Source: Prunus persica
Taxonomy: Eukaryota > Streptophyta > Magnoliopsida > Rosales > Rosaceae
Direction of reading: 5' to 3'
Length of the DNA: 64,000 nt
Assembly (NCBI RefSeq): GCF_000346465.2
Contig: NC_034011.1
Coordinates: forward strand, 9,659,019-9,723,018
In this document: piece by piece, positions 34,942 through 45,675 of the stretch
How the letters are laid out: each line of letters opens with the position of its first letter
Numbering within the stretch: the first letter of the stretch is position 1
Made by a program: the position numbers and the translations under genes
The notes under the pieces: generated by a model
Seen by the model: only the letters and a program-made list of their open reading frames with translations
Told to the model about the DNA's origin: nothing
Database searches by the model: none

Positions 34942-35696
34942 GCTTGGCGCAGGCCCAAGTCGCGCAGCCCATCTCTTCCTCGCCCTTCTCGCCAGCGCAC
35001 CTTTGGCCCAAGCCCGAGCTCAACGCGCAAGGCCCATCTCGCCCAACGGAAGCCCTTCGCGCGCAAGGCCCAGCTCCTTTTCTGCCTCAACTCTGAAGCC
35101 CAGCATGCGCCTCATTCTGACTTGGGCTTGGCTCCTCCACGCCCTTGCTTCAGGCCCAGCACGCATATGCTCCAGCCCATGCCAGGTAGCTCTAAGACTA
35201 GCATGCACCTCATGCTCCATCTGATCCCAGCATGAACTCCCCAGCTATTTGTCAACTATTGCTCACGAATTGCAACTCATGCTGGACCATCTCCTTGCTG
35301 CTAAAAAATAAAAAATATATATATATACATACATATATATTTTTACGGGCTCGACTTACTTGGGATCACGGCAACTCCTCTCCTCAACAAACAGTACAAA
35401 TTCTCTAAAATCTTTCTCAAGCCAGAAGGTAGAGAAGTTAAGTTTGTGATATGAGAAAGAGTGAAGAGAAGCCCTGTATTTATACAGGTTGGACAACCCG
35501 AGTCAAGAAGGAATCACAAACTCATTCCTACTGGGAATCCAACTCCAACAACAGTCAGAAGCCTACACCAATTGGGAATCCAATCTGCGAAGGAGTCCAA
35601 CTCACATAATAAAGCCCAGACACAGTTGGAGAGCCCGAAAAAAATAATTTCATCTCCTACATGCCAGACAAGCGCCATGCAGAAGCTGGGGGCATT
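34942..35696 (+). other. 3' non-coding zone of the Tat element
   Basis: Starts with a GC-rich stretch of repeated GCGCAAGGCCCA-type words (about 34950-35200), then an AT tract at about 35310-35340. It ends at a purine-rich GAAGCTGGGGGC just before the 3' LTR, probably the polypurine tract priming plus-strand DNA. Small frames here are low-complexity by-products. Confidence 0.6.
35477..35484 (-). promoter_or_regulatory. candidate TATA box for the antisense ORF
   Basis: TATAAATA on the minus strand. Without the later 2.8-kb LTR insertion it would lie about 700 bases upstream of the ATG at 31973, a plausible promoter for the antisense transcript. With the insertion the leader grows to about 3.5 kb. 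Confidence 0.45.
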
Positions 35697-36398
35697 TGTG
35701 GGAGCATATATTTTCGTCTCCAATCAGGGCACGCCACGTGGAAAAGAAGATTATCTCTTTAATTAATTAATTAAACCAGTTTATCTGGCTAATTAATTAA
35801 TTGGGATAAATATCTTAATTAATATGATATTATCTTTATTTAAAGAGATAATATCATTAATTAAGATATTATTCTAATAAAGAGAAGATAATATCATTTA
35901 AATCAGATATTATCTTTTTAAGAGATAATATCATTTAATTCAGATATTATCTTCTTAAGAGATAATATATATTTAATTCAGATATTATCAGGCCCAACTC
36001 GATTCCTACGAAACCCTAGCCCGGAGGCTCCTATAAATAGACGACCTCATTCATCATTCAAGGTACATCTAAATATACTCCTGATACCCGAGAAAAATAC
36101 CTGAAGCTCTCTCTCCCTCTCCACTCTCCATATTTTCTCCCCGCGGCTCCGGCCACCACACACGGCTCCGGCCACCCCTTTTACACCCTACATAAAACTC
36201 CGTACCCTTTGCTTAGCTATTGTTTTCCTACAAACACTCGAACTAACTTAGGCATCGGAGGGCCTTTGGCCAATACCCCCCAGGTGTGGTCTATTTACTC
36301 CAGTCTTTTTTACAGAAATCGAGGAAGAGAGAGAAGGAAGATCGAAGGTTGAAGGATCTAGAAGCGAATATTCTCCCGTGAGATTATTTGCACAAACA
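35697..36398 (+). repeat. 3' LTR of the Tat element
   Basis: Same length as the 5' LTR with about 15 substitutions and no indels. TATAAATA lies at 36032-36039. Its end at 36398 is followed by the CTTCA duplication and by the third segment of the cysteine-rich peptide gene. Confidence 0.95.
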
Positions 36399-36403
36399 CT
36401 TCA

Positions 36404-36499
36404 TATAAGGATGAACTCAAGGATGATTTCATGAGGTTTGAATGTGTGCCTATTGGTGAAGCAATTGTTTGTGTGTGTTTTAGCAAAAATTACTGGTAA
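36404..36499 (+). pseudogene. cysteine-rich peptide gene, segment 3: mature peptide end
   Basis: In phase with segment 2 after removal of the element, this segment reads 31 codons then TAA at 36497-36499. It holds three more cysteines in a C-x8-C-x-C arrangement close to the C terminus. The complete mature pattern is C-x7-C-x4-C-x16-C-x8-C-x-C. A terminal CxC is common in defensin-like peptides. I cannot name the exact subfamily. Confidence 0.62.
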
Positions 36500-37296
36500 T
36501 TAACAATACCGATGTTGGCATTGTAAGTGTCTAATAATAATCCATGATGTATTTTTATACGACTGGTGTTGTCGTTTTCTTTATCGTTTATTGTTTCACA
36601 AAGCTTCTTCAATTGGACAAAAGAAGAAAAAAAAATCGTAACGAAAAGGCACACTAAACTTCCCAAGCTTACAGATTAAGCATAAAAAATTTCACCAAAG
36701 ATTGGCTCCATTTCCTTGAGCCAACTTTACAGATAAAACATGAACTTAATGGCATTGCCTCCACCAGCACTCTGGTTTCAAATGCTTTTTCCAATGACCT
36801 TAAAGGTTTTCCTGGGCAAATTCAACCACCATTACATCGCTTTTGGCTAGATTGTTCCACACACATCTAGATTGGTCAAACACATTGACTTCAGGAATTA
36901 TCCTCTGTATCTAATCCTAAACACATTTATTTATGACTGCTTATTTGTTATGCATTTCAAGCATACATATCGTTATATCTTAGTTTGTAGTGGCTCTTTA
37001 AACCTCCCCAAATTGTGCTCGTTCATTAAACTGTAAATACGGAAATTATCGAAAGAGAAACGAAATACACACTAAACACTGAAGAAAATTTAGAAAAGAA
37101 CTAACCCTTACTGAAAATAATGAAAAAAGAAAGAAAGATGGGGGGCATGGTAAAAGTTTGCTTGTAAACGGAAGGTACGGAACTTTTAATCCAAGTTTAG
37201 AAAAAGGAAAGTTTTTGTGGAATTCATGATAACACGGACTTGAGCTTTCTCGAGGAAACCAGTTGGAGGGAGGTTTGAGCGCCCTTTTACTCAGAG
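36500..37296 (+). other. intergenic; upstream region of the PPR gene
   Basis: No repeat or RNA gene recognised. It contains the 3' flank of the cysteine-rich gene and the promoter of the PPR gene at 37297. Confidence 0.45.
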
Positions 37297-39189
37297 ATGC
37301 TGAAGATGATGATACGGACTACAACTGCTGCTACTTCTTCTTCTTGTTATTGCTGGAGCAGCAGAGGTATGAATTGTCTACACTCTAACTCCACTTTTCT
37401 CGTTTTCGTCAACAATTACTTTGCTTTCTTTCACTCTCAACCTTCGAAACCGATCAAATCTACAAGAACCCAACTAGAGCAACCAAAAAGAGACTTACCC
37501 AAAATCACAAATGTTGAGGATGCTTTCAATTTGTTCGATAGAATGCTTCAAATGCGCCCTCTGCCTTCTGTTGTCCGTTTCACTAAAATCTTGGGTCAAG
37601 TTGCCAAATTGAAACATTACTCGGCCGTCATCTCATTAGATAACCAAATGGGTGTGTCCAGAATTCGACATGATATTTATACCCTAACCATTCTCATAAA
37701 TTGTTATTGTCATCTAAACCAAATGGGGTTTAGTTTATCTGTATTGGGAAAATTCTTCAAACTTGGTCTTGAACCAAATGTCTTTACCTTCGCCACTCTA
37801 ATCAACGGCTTTCTTCTCGAGAATAGAGTGGTTCAGGCAGCAGAACTTTTCAATAAAATGATCAACGCAGGTAATTGTCAGCCTGATGCTGTTACTTATG
37901 GCACGCTAGTAAAGGGCTTTTGCATGAAAGGTAACAACAGTGCTGCTATTCACTTGCTTAGGAAGATGGAGGAAGGAGCTTGCAAGCCTGGCTTAGTTGT
38001 CTATAACACAATCATCGACAGTCTTTGTAAGGATAAATTAGTTGATGATGCATTGAACCTCTTATCAGAAATGATGAGCAAGGGTATTGCCCCAAATGTC
38101 TTTACCTTTACATCCTTGATTCATGAAGTTTGCAAGTTAGGCAAGTGGAAAGAAGCTAAAGGTTTGTTGAATGAAATGGTGAGTAAAAACGTCTTTCCAG
38201 ATGTGTACACATTCAGTGTCTTGGTAGACACACTTTGTAAGGAGGGGATGGTTGGGGAAGCAGAAGGCGTGGTCGAAATGATGATTGAAAGGGATATTCA
38301 ACCAGGTACCGTTACATACAATTCACTTATGGATGGTTACTGTTTGCGGGGAGAAATGAGCAAGGCTAGAAAAGTTTTTAAACTAATGCCTAGCAAGGGC
38401 TCTATGGTTAATGTTTTTAGTTACAGCATATTGATAAATGGATATTGTAAGCGTAAAATGATGGATGAGGCCATGATGCTTCTTCAGGAAATGTCTCGTA
38501 AGGGATTGGTTCCAGATACTGTTACCTATAGCACTCTTGCAGATGGTTTTTGCAAAGTGGGGAAATTAGGTGATGCACAAAAGTTGTTCTCAGAGATGCA
38601 AGCTTGTGGCCAACTTCCAGATGTTCAAACTTATGCTGTTCTACTGGATGGCCTATGTAAAAACCGACAACTTTCTACAGCAATCCAACTGTTTAAAGAG
38701 ATGGAAGGCAAGAAGTTGGATGTAAATATTGTGATTTACACTATTCTTATTGAAGGTTTGTGCATAGCTGAAAAAATTGAATCTGCAAGGGAACTCTTTT
38801 TTGGTTTATCATCAAGAGGGCTTCAACCCAATGTAAGGACATATACCATAATGATTAATGGACTCTGTATTGGGGGCCGAACAAGTGAAGCAGAAAAGCT
38901 GCTTATCGAAATGGAAGAGAAAGGTTGTTCTCCAAATGGTTGGACCTACAACATAATTATTCGAGGGTTTATCAATAACAATGAGTCAGTAAGGGCGATG
39001 GAACTTATTCAACAAATGGTGGAGAAGGGTTTCTCTGCAGATGCTTCAACTACAGAATTGATAATTGATCTATTGTGTAAAGATAAAGTAGATCCTGCAT
39101 TGTTGCCATTGATGCAAAAAGAGAATTATGAACTGAATTTGCCTCAGTTAAAGTTGAACAGATCTTCTGACCATCCCAATAAACATTGA
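37297..39189 (+). CDS. restorer-of-fertility-like (RFL) P-class PPR protein
   Basis: An uninterrupted single-exon gene of 630 codons. Residues 1-60 are rich in S, T and R with few acids, as expected of a mitochondrial presequence. From about residue 90 to 600 there are roughly fifteen tandem 35-residue P-type PPR motifs (pattern VTYNTLIDGLCK and relatives), followed by a short basic tail. Each motif is a helical hairpin reading one RNA base, so the protein should bind a specific organelle transcript and affect its processing or translation. The TLINGFC-type repeat consensus matches the RFL clade, which contains restorers of cytoplasmic male sterility; no restorer role is shown here. A near-identical broken copy lies at 4311-5692. 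The first ATG is chosen; a second lies three codons on. Confidence 0.92.
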   Translation: MLKMMIRTTTAATSSSCYCWSSRGMNCLHSNSTFLVFVNNYFAFFHSQPSKPIKSTRTQLEQPKRDLPKITNVEDAFNLFDRMLQMRPLPSVVRFTKILGQVAKLKHYSAVISLDNQMGVSRIRHDIYTLTILINCYCHLNQMGFSLSVLGKFFKLGLEPNVFTFATLINGFLLENRVVQAAELFNKMINAGNCQPDAVTYGTLVKGFCMKGNNSAAIHLLRKMEEGACKPGLVVYNTIIDSLCKDKLVDDALNLLSEMMSKGIAPNVFTFTSLIHEVCKLGKWKEAKGLLNEMVSKNVFPDVYTFSVLVDTLCKEGMVGEAEGVVEMMIERDIQPGTVTYNSLMDGYCLRGEMSKARKVFKLMPSKGSMVNVFSYSILINGYCKRKMMDEAMMLLQEMSRKGLVPDTVTYSTLADGFCKVGKLGDAQKLFSEMQACGQLPDVQTYAVLLDGLCKNRQLSTAIQLFKEMEGKKLDVNIVIYTILIEGLCIAEKIESARELFFGLSSRGLQPNVRTYTIMINGLCIGGRTSEAEKLLIEMEEKGCSPNGWTYNIIIRGFINNNESVRAMELIQQMVEKGFSADASTTELIIDLLCKDKVDPALLPLMQKENYELNLPQLKLNRSSDHPNKH

Positions 39190-39569
39190 AGCTCTTCCAC
39201 CTCCGGCAACCATGGATGTGTTATATCTGTTATCTCTTAATCCATCATGTGACAATGTCGAGTAGTAGATATAACTTTTCCGATAATCGTAACATCTTTG
39301 AAACAATTGGCTTGTTTTTTTGTCCGCAGGTCTTTTTTAGTTTCTTTCACACAAACATTGTGCAATTGACTGACTCTGCATGTTTTTGTTATTTTGCGGT
39401 ATACAGACTTGGTTATATAAAGACATCATTGGGGGATATCCTGTGATCATGATAGAGAAATTTCAATGTTACTCTTTTAAGGTTGTTAAATTTATTAGAG
39501 AGAAGCAGGGTATTTGGACTGATATAATCAGATTTTTCAGCTGACCAAGACTTTGCAGTTTCGGCAAAA
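39190..39569 (+). repeat. 3' flank of the PPR gene shared with the pseudogene
   Basis: Matches 5693-6072; probably 3' untranslated and downstream sequence carried along in the PPR duplication. Confidence 0.85.
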
Positions 39570-40271
39570 ACGCCTCTGAAGTTGAGACTTGGTTTAATTG
39601 ATTTGCCTATGGTTATTTTATTCATCGGTCAATCAAATTTTTAGATGAAGCCAAATTTTTACCAAAGCTTCTATTAGCCAAAAAGCAAAGAACGGTTGGG
39701 AAACCTTGGAAATTCTATATATACTAAAACCCAGTGCAACTAAACACTGTAGCTAAGCACAGTATAATGACGGAAATGTCCCTTATTTTGCTGTTGTTTT
39801 CGTTTTGTTTTTTCTTCATAACAGTAAATTGACGAAACTGCCCTCAACTAAACAGCTTCTTCTGTTCCCGTTTTTGCCCCTTCCCCTTCGTTGCGAAGGT
39901 TTTGTCCGCTCAGAGAAGTGCCCATTTTCAGTCCGTTTCGAACCAGCTAGTTGGGGGGCGGCCATGGAAGATCTGCATTCATTGTTAGACATGCGTGGGG
40001 GGCCGTCGATTTTTGTTTGGGAGGTGCGCTGCAAATCCAGCCGCACTTTTGGTCTTTGTCTCACAGATTTGTGGTCGGGAGATTTCTCATCCTTTCTACA
40101 GCCTTCGACTCAGACTTCCATCTTTCTTGCTTGCGAATTTTTGCATCCTTTGTCTTCAGGTATGCATCCCGTCAACTTTTTAACAGATCTTTTGGTCTTC
40201 ATTTCATGAATTTGATTGTTGGCTGGGAGATTTTTCGTCCTTTGTAGAGCGTGGGTGTGAGCCATGTTCTA

Positions 40272-40605
40272 TCTTTAGGGTATTTTTTATTTATTTTTTA
40301 CGAATTTGGGTTCATTTATTTGGTTACTTTGATTTCAGGTTCTTGGGTAATCCCTAATGCTTTTTTTATTTATTTTTTACGAATTTGGGTTCATTTATTT
40401 GGTTACTTTGATTTCAGGTTCTTGGGTAATCCCTAATGCTATATAAGAGGAGCTGAGGTATTTATATTTCACAACATATCTTTAGGGTATTTTTTATTTA
40501 TTTTTTACGAATTTGGGTTCATTTATTTGGTTAATTTGATTTCAGGTTCTTGGGTAATCCCTAATGTTATATAAGAGGAGTTGAGGTATTTATATTTCAC
40601 AACAT
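40272..40605 (+). repeat. triplicated segment inside the Helitron
   Basis: Three copies of a segment of about 80 bases, TTTTTTACGAATTTGGGTTC through TTGATTTCAGGTTCTTGGG, at about 40285, 40370 and 40500. The third copy repeats a longer flank as well. Each copy contains a polypyrimidine-CAG that looks like an intron 3' splice site. Confidence 0.82.
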
Positions 40606-41534
40606 ATTGGGTTCTATGAGGAAGGGGATTGAATCTCACAGATTAGCTCAGGTATTTCCATCATTCTTATTATTAATTTTTTTTAATCAATTGTCGATTC
40701 AATGACTTTGCTCTCTTGGAGAAATCTTACAAATGGAAATCATTCTCAATTTCTGTTTTGGCTGCTGATAAAACACTGGAAAGCAAAGACTAAGCATGCT
40801 TTTTTTTATTGAAAAAATTTTCTTTTTTTATCTGCTGTTGGTTGTTGTATTCTAAATATGGAGAAAAAAATTAATGATAAAACACAAGGAAAAAAGAAGT
40901 GAAGATTAATCACGTTTTGACAAAATAGAAATTAGGAATGATTAACCAGCAACCATGCTGATAAAGTGCCATCTCCCCTTCTTAGATTGACTCTCCAGCA
41001 TATGGTGTCTGGGGAAACATATGGTTTACTTTCTCAGTTCGATATGCTTGGTACATAAGTTCTGAAAATTGTATGGCCTGATTGAGCAGGCATGCTGTAG
41101 AGTTCTTGCTTGAATGTGTATGGTTTGTCCTTTAAAATTACAATTGAACATAATATCCTAGATATTAGGATTGCCGCAGGCTGAGGTAGATCACAGTCTC
41201 TGCAACGATTCAATCCTGAGTGAGAGAGTGGTTTTGTGATTTTGATTGTTTAGGGTGACTTTTGATTGAGATGTTCGATTGAGTTGTCAGGACAAAGGGA
41301 ATGTAAATCTAGATCAACACTTACAGAAAATTAAAGTTATATATTGAAGTTTTTGGTTTTTAGAATTAGAGAGGCTGAGAAAACAGAAATCATGCTACAA
41401 TGTACTTGGAATGAATATTTGTGCTGCCTCCTTTAAGGAACCTAAATCTGTTATGTCTTTGGCCTGTCCAAGTTAGCATATATTAGATAAACTGTACATT
41501 AGTATTTATCAAGCAGTTTAGAAAGTGTCACCTT

Positions 41535-41740
41535 ATAAAACAGGGCCAAATCCTCCCTCTCCCAGTTTATTCGCTACATTGAAGTTGTTTGTTGCAGCTA
41601 AAACTCTTTTTAAATTGAAGAGTGGTGGTTCTGCATCATTTTTCGCAGCTTCAGCTCTTTCTTTACTTATACTCTCACTCATACAGCCTTCCGTGCTCCC
41701 TGTTTCATTCTTATTATTAGAGCATTGGTTGTTTGGAACA
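41535..41740 (-). pseudogene. captured receptor-like kinase exon fragment
   Basis: The minus strand encodes PLFNLKRVLAATNNFNVANK followed by LGEGGFGPV. This is the juxtamembrane end and the glycine-rich loop of a plant receptor-like kinase (S-receptor/cysteine-rich type). One extra T shifts the frame right after GPV and gives a stop. It lies entirely within the Helitron, consistent with gene capture. Confidence 0.82.
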
Positions 41741-43640
41741 ATAGAATATATGTGTTTGTGTGAGTGAGAAAGAGAACAATAGAATGTGTTTAGGATTAGA
41801 ATTTTGAAGGGTGGTAGCATTATACCTTCCATTCCCAAGTATTTCTTCCATATGAAGAATTTGTTGGCTGGGAGATTTTTTGTCAAGAGACTTTCTTTCT
41901 TTTAGTTTTTTGTCAAGAGACTTTTTTTTTTGTCAAAATAGAAATTGGCAATTATTTTATCTTAACCTCTTTTGGTTTTCTTTGGGGTTCTCAGGAAACA
42001 TTTCACTTGATTCCTTGACTTGGTGGGCTTGATTGATTATGAGTTTTGAGTCAAATGTGCTCACTGTGTATATCTGTTTAACTAGGCTTGATATTAATAT
42101 ATGCATATTGTTTGATCGTTATAGAATTCAGTTAATTCTTTGATATAATAACATATATTTGTAATTGTGAAGTTGTTTACACAAAACTAAATTTATGTTG
42201 GTGTTAAAAATATAAGCAGGATTTCATATAGTGATGTAAATTTTTTCATCTTTTTCTCATCCTGTGATAACCTATATTTCTCTAAAAATGTGATTCGATC
42301 CAAATATAATTCAATTATTTGTTTATTTCACAGCTTGAATACACCAAAAGGCAAGGGACTAGACATTTGCATTCTGCTGTCATTTTCGAGGTATAAAACT
42401 CCTCTAATTCATTGTTTTTTTAAATTGAGCATTATTAGTCATGTTAGTCAATTGATTTTAATTATTTTGTAAGATTTTATATTTGCTTTTCATCGATTAT
42501 TCTTGCATACAAGTTATTTACAAATAATCTTTATTTTGTTGATTGATACAAGTTGGATATGCTTATTGCTAAAAAATTTCTCCTCTTTTAAATATTTTCC
42601 CTTTGATGTTCTCATTGAACATTTTATCTAAATCATTAATCTGGTGAACTTGGTTGATTATAAATTTTGAGTTCAATGTCTCAATTGTACATATGAATTT
42701 AACAAGACTTTATATTAATATATATATATATATATATATACTGTTTAATCATTATGAAACGAAGTTGATTGTCTGATAAAATAATAGATATCTAGAATTG
42801 TTATATTATATTTTAATCATATTTACAGGTGAATTTTTTTGGAAAATGTCCGTTTTTCAGGGGAGGTTCTGCCCCTTTTTCAACAGAAATGTCTAGCCCT
42901 TAAATAAGTTTTACTCTAAATAAGAGCAAAAGAGTCATATGTTCCTAATACATAAGAGAATTAAAAGCCTAAACATTATATTTACATCCTTTTTTTCAAT
43001 TTTTCTTCAATATATCCAACCATGATTATTTTACCTCTCCTCAACTTTTCCTTTAGATAAACACAGAATTTAAAATATGTTTACTTTGTGTTACTTCAAT
43101 TGGAAAACCATCTACAGCTTGCTCATTAGTTCTCTTAATTTTGTAACTTTGTATTTCCTAGATTGGAAAACTATTTATAACTTTCTTATTAAATTGTTAA
43201 AATATATTATTCATGTTTATACATAATTAAATGTTTATGATTATTGTCCTAACTCAATTTTCCCCATTCATCAATATTAACATTTACTATTTTCCCACTT
43301 TTTTATAACAAGGTCAAGACCTCCATCAAAGAGAAGAAAAATCATAAAGAACTTGCAAAACAAAACTCGCCCAATTAAACAGCATGCTGCTCAAAACTAT
43401 CCAAATTTTGCTATTTTGATGGCTACTTCCCACTATTAACATCTCAATGTATATACAAACAAGTCTACTATTTTAACATAACAAGTAGCCTGTAAAATAT
43501 GTTATTACTTACTTTTTTTGCAACTTATACTCCCTTAGTTAAACATAATGCTATAAGTTAAATCTCATTGTATATATAAACAATCTTACTTTGTCTACGC
43601 AATTTTAAAACCCGCAGCATCGCGCGGGCTTTTCTGCTAG

Positions 43641-43902
43641 TGGAGACAATATTGTTGATGGGCTAGGACATGGTTTTGTCATCATGGAATTATTCATTTG
43701 GCCGTTAATAAATACGAGGTTCTCTAATGAAGAGAGTTTTTGGTCATTTCGCAAAAAGAAACGAAGCCAAAGAAACCCCATGGATATATTATGCCTGCAA
43801 TCTAAACCGTATGCATAAACAACCCAAATATTGGATCGGCCATATTGCTCAATGTACATTATGAACTACTTTTCTTTTTCCTTTTTTTAGCATAATCTAC
43901 AT
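43641..43902. other. short intergenic segment
   Basis: Nothing recognised between the Helitron end and the palindrome-family fragment. Confidence 0.5.
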
Positions 43903-44058
43903 ATAAAGACCAAAAAAATTTATTTATCGAAGGCAGAACTATATATAGATATACTTGTTTTTGACACGTGGCTTTAATCGATAAAGGTTCTTCTTTATTA
44001 AAAAAAAGAAAAAAAAGAGTACAGCCGCACGGTTATACTCCTTGTTTTTAATTTTTTT
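43903..44058 (+). repeat. fragment of the palindrome-rich repeat family
   Basis: Matches 6101-6265: CTACATATAAAGACC, the CACGTGGCTTTAATCGATAAAG block and one GTACAGCCG..CGGTTATAC palindrome, then the match ends. It shares its left border with the array at 6101. Confidence 0.85.
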
Positions 44059-44354
44059 GAACACTAAACAGCAATAGTTTGATTCTCCCATTTGTTATAT
44101 ATAATACATGATAAGCCATATGGTTTATATATGAAGCCTGACAGTCGATAATATAGTTTATAACAAACAGACCATGCGAAGCAGCAATAGTTGTGAAGGA
44201 CATGAAGCAATACCACCGAGTAGCAGCAAACCCACGAAGAGCCAAAGACACAGACTATATACAAAAACATGGCATATAGCAAATATAAAGACAATAAAAT
44301 AGGCCAAACTCAAGAAGTAGCCTACTCATTGTGTTTTTCAGAACATTCTCAGCA
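44059..44354. other. unassigned segment before the copia remnant
   Basis: No gene or repeat recognised; small frames on both strands lack any familiar motif. Confidence 0.4.
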
Positions 44355-45280
44355 GCAAGACGATTGGTTGTGGTACTAGGAGGGGCAAACTCTACTATAT
44401 GGACGTGGCATCTGACAGTAAAGCCAACCTCAGTCACGCTTACAAAATTGGGGGTACGAGTGTTGAGAAGCAAACTTCCAAAGTATGGTTATGGCATCAG
44501 TGTCTTGGACATGCTTCGTTTGGATATTTACAGAAGCTATTTCCTTCCTTATTTTTCAATTAGATATCTTCAGTTTTACGTGTGACATCTGTGAACTAGC
44601 CAAGAGCCATCGTGTTCCTTTTCCCTTAAGTTCACATAAAAGTTTGGTTCCCTTTTCTCTTGTTCATTCTGATGTTTGGGGCCCGACTAAAATTACCACT
44701 ACAGCGGGAGCTAGATGGTTTGTCACGTTTATCGATAATTGCACACGTATGACCTGGGTTTCCCTTCTCCAAACAAAAAGGGAAGTCAGTTCCAAGTTTC
44801 AACAGTTTTATCAAATGGTGGAGACACAATTTCATACCAGAATTAAGGTTCTTTGGTCTGACAATGGCGGAGAATTTCTCAACCATGATCTTAATCAGTT
44901 CTTACAAGATCATGGCATCATACATCAACGCTCATGCCCTTACACTCCCCAACAGAATGGTGTGGCTGAACGAAAGAATAGACACTTATTGGAAGTAGTT
45001 CATGCCTCTCTCTTTGGTGCTAATATGCCTTGGTCTTTTTGGGGGAGAAGCTGTTCTCTTTGCAGCATACCTTATCAATCGGATTCCTTCCAGTATCCTC
45101 AATTTCCAAACCCCCTTCAAACACTCTACCACCATATCCAAATACCTCATACTAAAAATCTAGAACCACAGATTTTTGGCTGTGTGGTCTTTATCCACTT
45201 ATATGATCACCAACGGAGCAAATTGAATCCCCACGCCAAAAAGTGTGTTTTTATTGGTTACGCACCTCATTAGAAAGCTT
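44355..45280 (+). pseudogene. copia GAG-pre-integrase and integrase
   Basis: The pre-integrase block KVWLWHQCLGHASFGYLQKL (about 44480-44540) is followed by a frameshift near 44560. The integrase core then reads CDICELAKSH, the first aspartate in HSDVWG, the second in WSDNGGEF and the glutamate in QNGVAERKNRHLLE. Frame is lost again near 45050, and a stop occurs at 45271. Confidence 0.88.
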
Positions 45281-45439
45281 ACCGGTGTTATCATCCTCCT
45301 AGTCAGAAGGTCTATACTTCTATGGATGTTGTGTTCTGGGAACACAACATATATTTTTCAACCATACAGGAGGAGCATTGCAATGCCAACACTTCTCAAA
45401 TTTCAAGACTTTTTCCTTCAGAATTGTCACATACTGAAA

Positions 45440-45650
45440 ACGACAGGTTGCAAAACACAAGCGACCGGTCGTCGAAGAGTCTGTCTGAAAAAGACCAGTC
45501 GCAGGAAGCAAGTGACTAGTCGCCCGAGACTCTACCTGAAAGCGACCAGTCGTTGGTTGAAAACGACCAGTCGTCCCCCAAAAATCCAAATCTGCTTCAA
45601 AACGACTAGTCGCCAAAGGACCGTGACCAGTCGTCTCCCTGCTCTCAAAC
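45440..45650 (+). repeat. GACCAGTCG short tandem motif in copia pol
   Basis: At least eight copies of GACCAGTCG or GACTAGTCG in about 200 bases between integrase and RT. In the pol frame the motif gives a repeated DQS peptide; the TAG variants make stops. Confidence 0.82.
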
Positions 45651-45675
45651 TCATGAGGAGAACATTGAGGAGTTT

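Larger units (their letters stand above)
20249..36398 (+). mobile_element. 16.15-kb Tat-type Ty3/gypsy retrotransposon with nested insertions
   Basis: Complete element bounded by 702-base LTRs (20249-20950 and 35697-36398). Each LTR runs TGTGGGAGCA to ACAAACA, with a perfect CTTCA target duplication (20244-20248 and 36399-36403). Order on +: LTR, primer site, gag, protease, RT, RNase H, a second archaeal-type RNase H, integrase, a tandem-repeat zone, an antisense spliced ORF, a 3' non-coding zone, LTR. The second RNase H and the antisense extra ORF mark the Tat lineage. The LTRs differ at about 15 of 702 positions by eye (about 2 percent), so insertion is fairly recent on a plant scale. Yet gag-pol carries many stops, so it was probably defective when it jumped or needed helpers. 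Two solo LTRs inserted later. Confidence 0.95.
39714..43640 (+). mobile_element. non-autonomous Helitron
   Basis: The 5' end is TCTATATATACTAAAACCC. The 3' end is a short GC hairpin CCCGCAGCATCGCGCGGG (43611-43628), 8 bases before a terminal CTAG (43637-43640) followed by host T. These are the structural signs of plant Helitrons, which leave no target duplication. The 5' flanking base is T rather than the expected A, so the exact start may be off by one or two bases. No RepHel helicase gene is present. The cargo includes a kinase exon fragment (41535-41740, -) and a triplicated intron-like segment (40272-40605); the remainder is AT-rich without recognisable genes. Confidence 0.82.

Noticed and set aside
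39186..39446. 86-codon frame after the PPR stop, also present at 5689-5949
   Set aside because: Its conservation between copies is explained by the recent duplication of 3' flank; no start context or domain supports a gene.
39805..40247. Possible gene start (MEDLHSLLDMRG) within the Helitron
   Set aside because: Frames are short and overlapping, with no recognisable motif; possibly a captured exon but not supportable.
43605..43859. 84-codon minus-strand frame spanning the Helitron 3' end
   Set aside because: It crosses the Helitron terminus, so it cannot be an ancestral gene, and it has no recognisable motif.
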